From assembly GCA_014925825.1 (NCBI GenBank), contig JACGCK010000051.1, positions 1-64,000 of the forward strand: a stretch of DNA of 64,000 nucleotides. The letters are read 5' to 3'. The position numbers and the translations under genes were made by a program. Positions within the stretch are counted from its first letter, which is position 1. Each line of letters begins with the position of its first letter. This document shows, one piece after another, positions 58,288-64,000 of this stretch. The DNA is from Pholiota molesta (lineage: Eukaryota > Basidiomycota > Agaricomycetes > Agaricales > Strophariaceae). The notes under the pieces were generated by a model. That model had not been told where the DNA came from. It ran no database searches and saw only the letters and a program-made list of their open reading frames with translations.

Positions 58288-59716
58288 TAGTGGTCGTTGT
58301 GGGAATAGGTGGATGAAAAAACCGTTTCCGTTATCTGGCTTAGGCGTACTCCGGGTGGCTCGCTCGCAGAAAGAGCGAGGAGGAGAAGAGAGGAAGAGGA
58401 GATGGCGGGGGAGGTGGAAGCTTGGGAGGCCGAGATATGTTTAGGACTCTGGGAGGCGTTTGGTGAGCCAAACGTGACCGGCTTCAAAGTCCGTCCCAGA
58501 TTTGGTCCCATCCTCCCGGCAATTACAACGGCCCAACTATTCTTTGACACGCCAATCGCACTCTTTGTCTTCCTACCAATCAACCTACCGAGCCAGTGAG
58601 AAAACACCGAAACATCCACCTTAAAATACAGTCCTGACAGGGACTCGACGCTATTAAAAGCTTCACTCAGTCTGACTACCAAACAGAACTGGTGCAGAAA
58701 ACCACCCAGCTAGGCAGCAAATACAAATCCGTTTGAACTTTGAACTCCTTGCTTAGTCGAGGAAAGGCGCCCATTTCTGCTTGACTTCTGCTCAGCGTTT
58801 CGTTCCCCTTGGCGGTGCGGGTTCATCGGCCGCAGTCTAATTGGCTGCTCGGACGCCGTGCCACGGTGCCAGCTCTCACTTCTCACCAAGCACCATCCCA
58901 TGAGGTCGTCGTGCATTGAACTGCCTTTTGATAGAGTCTCTTTTCGGTCTGTTCTGGTTCTCAGATTTCATTCTCGCCATTCCTAGTACGGCGCTGGCCA
59001 TTGCGAAAGCGGTTAAATCTTGTTGGAGCTCTTGAATTGCTGCGTTATGGTTTTTGACATCTCTCTTCGGGAATCGGTCTTCAATGGGCTTGCTTCGATG
59101 CCACTGTCGGCCGCAGCAACGAAAAATGAATGTCCAGGACTACTTACGGCATCCCTTACTCAAGATGCTTCGATCTGTTCCCCGGAAAGGCTTTGTGAAG
59201 CGGGAAATGCTGAAAGCGACGACCGTCCATGCCCTATCAGCCGATAGTCAGGCGCGCGAGCACCTCGGCCGCAGTCGGTTTGATCTGAGACGTACATCTT
59301 ATCTGATATCCATCACAACTCCTCATGGACTGCCCGGCTATTCGCATACTGGCGTATCTCCAAAGGTTAACGATCAATAAGTCACGCAACGCTCACTAGG
59401 CATAATCAGTCTTGGAGCGTCGCAAAGCTACTTATGGTCCATCTATTAATGTCCAGAATTCCAGTCACAAGCAACTATCTGCTGATCCTCACTTTTTCTC
59501 AGCGGATATGATCATTCACGCCTATGTCATATATGTGAGAACTCCAAGCACATGGGTAATTCGAGAATATCCTACTGTTGACTGTGGTCGTTGACACTAA
59601 TAGCTGAGTCTTTTTAGTCTGTTTTCTCCCTGGCATGATGCTCTAGGAGTATATATAATCCTCGACGTGAGATACCCATTATCTTCTTTCTCTGTGTTAA
59701 TACCTAGTCGTTGACG
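58288..59716. other. Intergenic, about 1.4 kb, divergent promoters
   Basis: Between the start of the mitoferrin gene (-) and the start of the hydrolase gene (+). Open frames at 58287-58682 and 59054-59380 have no recognisable domain. No repeat or RNA gene was seen. Confidence 0.4.
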
Positions 59717-61472
59717 ATGACAAACCCACCCACACAGTACCACCACCACGGACGTTTTCCAGTTGCAGGCGGGGTTCTTCCAGACGCAGTCACTGCGTAC
59801 CGAACCTATGGATTCCATGGAAATCCATGCATCGTGTTTCCTACTAGCTTTGGTGCGAAAGTAGACAGTAAGCTGTTTTGATTCCTGTTGCGATGTGGTA
59901 CTATGGACAGCTGACATTGGCGTGGCCAGACCAGCTGCATATGATCGGCGAAGGAAAGGTGCGTTCAAAAAGTTACGACAAACGCTCAAAAAATTGTACT
60001 TAATACTTTCATTTTGCAAAGGTGATGGATCCAGAAAAGTATTTCGTCGTGACATTCGCGCTGTTTTCAAATGGAGAGGTGCCCCATTTTTTTCTCGAGC
60101 AATAATGAACATTGAGTCTAATGATAAATGCTTTTGAACTCCTAGTCATCATCGCCATCCAACACGGTTAGTCACTATGATGGTCCTATCAGCAAAATTA
60201 TCCCAGTGTGCTTCTCGATATTCACAAGTTTTTCCAGCCAGTCCCGTTCAACGGCCCGTACTTCCCTGCAGTGAGTTATGAGGACAACATGTAAGCGCCC
60301 GTCCCCGTCTCCAGAAGGCCATAGCTTATTCGACCGCGTCTTTACAGCCGTGCTCAGTATGCCGTACTCCAGGCGCTTGGTGTCAAGAGAGTTTTTGCGG
60401 TAATAGGATTTTCCATGGGGGGTCAACAGGTGCGCAATGTCACGTACAATCTTTGAACGAATGATCGGACTGAACACGCGTGTTGAGGCCTACCATTGGC
60501 CCGTCATATACCCAGATGTTGTGGAAAGGTCAGTGACTACCATTGTCCTATTCGGATTACATACTAAACGTATGAACGTATCGGGTAGATATGTTGTCAT
60601 CTGCGGCTCAGCTCGAACAAGTCCACATAACATATGGTATTGAAAACGATCTGTCTTGCCTACATCCTGGTCTAACCAAACCGTCATCAGTTTCTTGGAA
60701 GGCCCCAAGTCGGCCTTGGTAGCCTCGAAGGACTTCGAGAACGGACACTACAAAACGCCGGCCCAATTCGGTATACGCGCCTTTGCACGCGTTTATTGTG
60801 CGTGGGCCTATGGGCAAACGGTAAATACAAGTGTCGACCTTACCATTTCGCAAGTTCTGATGATATGCCGTCGATTCAGTGGTTCCGTGAGCATAAATAC
60901 ACAATGGGTGGTTTGTCAGTGTCTACATTCTTTTTAATAACATATGAGATTGATCTCTAATATTGCTTTGCTATTCGTTCAGACATCCAGATCTATCCTC
61001 TTTCATGCGGGAAAGATGGGAAGGCAGGTTCGTTGAGAGCTGGGACGCTAACGATCTGGTCACTCTCGTCAATACTTGGCAAACCGGAGACGTCTCCAAG
61101 ATACGCCACGATGGCGATCTAGCTACCTGCTTGAGTGGGATTCAGGCAAAAGGCTTGATCATGCCGAGCAAGAGTGATTTATACTTTCCTGTGCGTATCC
61201 GTTCGATAATGTTCGTTTTTTCGGACGAATTGTTGATGATGGCGGTTCGACAGCCCGAAGATAGTGTTAACGAAATGAGTTCTTTGGCCAGCAATGCGCG
61301 GTTGGTCGTCATCGACACGATTTGGGGGCATACAGGTAAGGCTGATTTCCTGTGTGAGTCCGAGTCTAGGCGGCTGATTGCACTTCGCTATAACACTTTA
61401 GCTGGCGGAGGTTCTGATTCCGAAGATAGTGCCTTTGTACAGGCCCAAATCAAAGCTTTCCTCGAGGAGTGA
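59717..61472 (+). CDS. Homoserine O-acetyltransferase-like alpha/beta hydrolase
   Basis: A gene of about ten exons, intact. MTNPPTQYHHHGRFPVAGGV and AVTAYRTYGFHGNPCIVFPT open the fold. YFVVTFALFSNGE and FNGPYFPAVSYEDNIRAQYA follow. The nucleophile elbow is RVFAVIGFSMGGQQ with the active serine, then AYHWPVIYPDVVERYVVICG and SARTSPHN. The acid and base lie in LIMPSKSDLYFPPEDS and VVIDTIWGHTAGGGSDSED, so Ser, Asp and His of the triad are all present. The layout is that of the MetX/MET2 homoserine acetyltransferase group, but the protein (about 380 residues) belongs to a broader fungal branch whose members may hydrolyse or acylate other substrates. The introns are regular, 50-60 bases long, except one of about 75 near 60169-60242. 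The activity is not certain. Confidence 0.82.
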
Positions 61473-61622
61473 GGCCTGATTTATCATTGATATATGGGTC
61501 AGAAGTTATAGTTATATTTCGCGAATTCAAGATTCAATCATTATTTAGTCGGTCTGACCATCCTTCTACTTCAACAACCTGCAATTCCATATCAATATTC
61601 TGACTTCTAGCTGTTTGAAAAA

Positions 61623-63159
61623 TCACGATCTTGTGCGCACCTCTTTCAGTTGTCTTCTCCCGCAGAAAGTCTTGATTCCAGGCACACTGCGAGCAAGGGC
61701 ACGCATCAATGCAATATCAGACCCTGCTGAATGACCGACGTATAGTGAAATATCCTCCAACTTCCATTCAAGATAGCATCGCTTCTCCAAATCTGCGCAG
61801 ATTTGTCTGTCCGACGGCAATTGGCCAGTCACATTCCACCATATGTCAAGTCGCTTCAAACCGGGAAGGTTCTTCGCCATACTGTCTATCATGGCAACGT
61901 CCAATTCGTTGATTTGAAAGCGTAAATACACAAGACGTGAGCACTGGGATAATGCATTTACGACGATGAATGCTTCTTCCTGAGACAGTTCAACATCGTA
62001 AATGACTAAATCTTGTAGAGTACTTGAGGCCCGTTGAATAGCTTTGCATAAGATGGCAGTTCTAGCTGGTCCCGTCGGGTTTATTTTGAGACTTCGGAGA
62101 TGCGAAAAACATTTCTCGTCTGCTGCGCAATCCATGAACAGTCGGCTTGCTGTGGAACCGACCAACCCATCCGGCTGTGTAGTCCTGATAATGAGGTCGA
62201 GCTCGCGAAACATGTGCGCCCCCTCACAAAGGAAGGCTTTCACTCTGGGGTCATCTGGCGCCGACGACCACCCATGCACCAATGTCCTGACTTTCAGCTG
62301 TTCCAGAGCGAGCGATTTCGAAAGATGACAGAAGAGATCCGATAGCTGGCGGAGCCCCGAGAATATCAAGCTGAGTCTCTTTAGCTTTGGACTGATATTG
62401 TTAATGAGAGGTGCCAACGCGTTAATGTCGGGTTTGCGACTGAATTGAGGCCCGAAGTATGATAATGGAACGGTGGAGATTTGGAGTGAAGTGAGATTTT
62501 GGAAACAAGGATTTATTGCTGATATTTCTTGGAGGACCAGTACCTCTGCCCTGATAGAAAGGGATTGCAAGTTGGCACCAAAGGAGGACCAAACCGATGC
62601 CAAATTGCGCATGAAAGTTGGGGGTAACCATACAGCATCGAGTCCGTTGTTGAAGCTTGTTGTTATTTCGAAAATGACCGTATCCCGGAGCTTCTTGATG
62701 AATTTTATAATGGCTTTCAACGCGCGTGTATTGCGTTCTTTGAATGGAGAGTATCTTGAATACGAAACCCAATCAGTTATCCCTCCGATCATTCTACCCT
62801 TGTTCTTTATGGTCTTCGCCAGAGAAGACCTAATGAATTTTGGATCGTAGATGAAGTCGACAATGAGGTGCTTGATCTTCCTCGCCACAAAAGGATCACT
62901 GCAAAGAAAAAGAAATTAGTAAAGCTACTTCATCTTCAAAATGAAGATGATGGTAACGGTAGCCCTACCTTAATCTTGTCATTATTCGTGGCAGAACATG
63001 AAACTTTGGGTCCCATCCCATCCGGACTTGTCGGTAGCGGATATCCATGGCGAGGTGGAAGAACGAGCTGTTAATCGTACGAAGGTTTCCATATATGTCA
63101 TCATCAGGTATGAATTCAGCGATGTAATGCCATATCTCTGGTGGAATTTTAGCTGACAT
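61623..63159 (-). CDS. F-box/LRR-like protein, paralog 2
   Basis: Minus-strand paralog of the gene at 15735-17345. MSAKIPPEIWHYIAEFIPDD matches the F-box-like start of paralog 1 (MSDRIPSEIWFYIAEFIPDE) closely, and the first intron sits at the same place, after MTRLR and before DPFVAR. LRR segments follow in the same order: LTSLQISTVPLSYFG, LKRLSLIFSGLRQLS, FRELDLIIRTTQPDG, LRSLKINPT, LVIYDVELSQEEAFIVV and GLKRLDIWWNVTGQL. The end SVPGIKTFCGRRQLKEVRTR is readable in frame, and the second intron of paralog 1 is absent here. The reading frame is clean. The function is as inferred for paralog 1: a likely SCF substrate adaptor with a fast-evolving target surface. Confidence 0.8.
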
Positions 63160-63420
63160 GGCGGAAAAGGTGGAAGAGAGCGATCCCCATCCTCATACAA
63201 CGATACTTGCATGTGCGGGAATCACTGACAAAGCAAACATAACTCAAGTTGAACTCGGAGTAGGTATCGTCGACTAAGTAATTCGTGAGATTGCCTATTC
63301 ACAACCCCAAGATAAGGAATGCCTGAACATAAAAAATGACCGCCCAAACTGTGAGTATTCTATACGAGAGATATTACTCTCTAAACTACCGTCTAGTTTT
63401 GATTGGAATATTCAGAAAAA

Positions 63421-64000
63421 TCAGATCTCCTCAATCCGCATATCCTCGTCATCCGAGTCATCCGCTTTCGTCGTCAAATCTTTGGGTGCGCCCCCCATCT
63501 GCGTCTCAGGCTCTGTAGAGAGCTCTTCGAATTCGTCTTCGGCGCGCGTAATCTTGGGTTCGTCTCCATGTAGAAGTTGCACCAAGCGCTCAATGTGTTC
63601 CGAGATCTACATAAGGTGTAAAGTCAATATCGTCGTGAATAAATGGGCTGGACGGCGAACCTTATCAACGGTCTCGTGTTCATGCGTCGCGCGTATGATC
63701 TCGTAGACGCCGTGCTGGCGCTGGTACTCGCGGCCCCACCGGGTGTGGCACAGCAGCAACAGCGTCTCGACGTGCGTCAGCCGGATCTTCGGGTCGGGCT
63801 CGCGCTGCTTTGTCGATGGGAGGAACTGGAGCAGTTCCGGGACCTTCTCCTGGTCCTGGGAACATGGTCAATGAATCGACGACGGTGTGCGTGGGAGTGG
63901 ACGTACCTCCAAGTCCAATTCTTCGGGACCTGCGAGGGGCAGGAGGAGGTAAGGCAGCGCGTTTATTCCAGGAGCTGTGACCTTTGACGGAGGCACGGCG
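63421..64000 (-). CDS. HGH1: HGH1 eEF2-chaperone homolog, 3' part (cut by window edge)
   Basis: The minus strand from the right edge reads NALPYLLLPLAGPEELDLE, then across an intron DQEKVPELLQFLPSTKQREP, KIRLTHVETLLLLCHTRWGR, EYQRQHGVYEIIRATHEHE, and after a second intron ISEHIERLVQLLHGDEPKIT. An acidic tail (DDSDDEDMRIEEI) ends at the stop at 63421. PYLLLPLAGPEE, QFLP, KQREPDP and the LLLLCHTRWGREY helix are hallmarks of the C-terminal region of Hgh1, an armadillo-repeat cytosolic chaperone that with TRiC helps fold elongation factor 2. The N-terminal part lies outside the window. The intron at about 63606-63660 joins in frame. The exons are clean and the assignment is firm. Confidence 0.88.

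Overview
The window comes from a nuclear genome of a filamentous basidiomycete, most likely an Agaricomycete. The reasons are: genes cut by many short (about 50-60 nt) GT-AG introns; two DUF6533-type seven-helix proteins, F-box/LRR paralogs and a SHDQGWGG-family protein, which are basidiomycete lineage-expanded families; and housekeeping genes of clearly fungal type (TGS1, NOP8, NUP53, MRS3/4, RTC4-like, KAT14-like, HGH1). No rRNA, tRNA, CRISPR array or intact transposon was recognised.

Layout. 1-2172: gene-free, with a GTAAATC repeat cluster and a perfect 10-bp palindrome. 2173-9088: DUF6533 membrane protein (+), decayed amino-acid permease (-), PgdA-like polysaccharide deacetylase (+), coiled-coil low-complexity protein (-). 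10047-12354: class V aminotransferase (+) and a small secreted Kre9-like protein (-). 14459-17880: nucleoside 2-deoxyribosyltransferase-like protein, an F-box/LRR protein and a relic of a second F-box copy. 17894-25831: TGS1 (-), salicylate-hydroxylase-like FAD monooxygenase (-), second DUF6533 protein (+). 26775-30342: NUP53 and NOP8, head to head. 31539-32144: broken deoxyribosyltransferase copy. 34088-41743: a conserved basidiomycete protein of unknown function and a GATA-type zinc-finger factor. 42471-46499: SHDQGWGG-family protein and two tandem SDR copies. 47156-64000: KAT14-like acetyltransferase, an unknown protein, an F-box-like protein, an RTC4-like protein, mitoferrin, a homoserine-acetyltransferase-like hydrolase, the inverted F-box/LRR paralog and the 3' end of HGH1.

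The genes do not form a pathway cluster. The window is a mix of core nuclear and mitochondrial genes and a duplication-prone accessory set: F-box/LRR x3, deoxyribosyltransferase x2, DUF6533 x2, SDR x2.

The strongest unexpected pattern is that every protein-coding gene between about 26.8 and 46.5 kb carries reading-frame breaks. Most can be explained by one base missing from a short homopolymer, and they include genes expected to be essential (NOP8, NUP53). The genes on both sides read cleanly. This looks more like a stretch of poor consensus than true decay, and protein models there should be treated with caution. All functional calls rest on reading translated sequence by eye; no database search was run.
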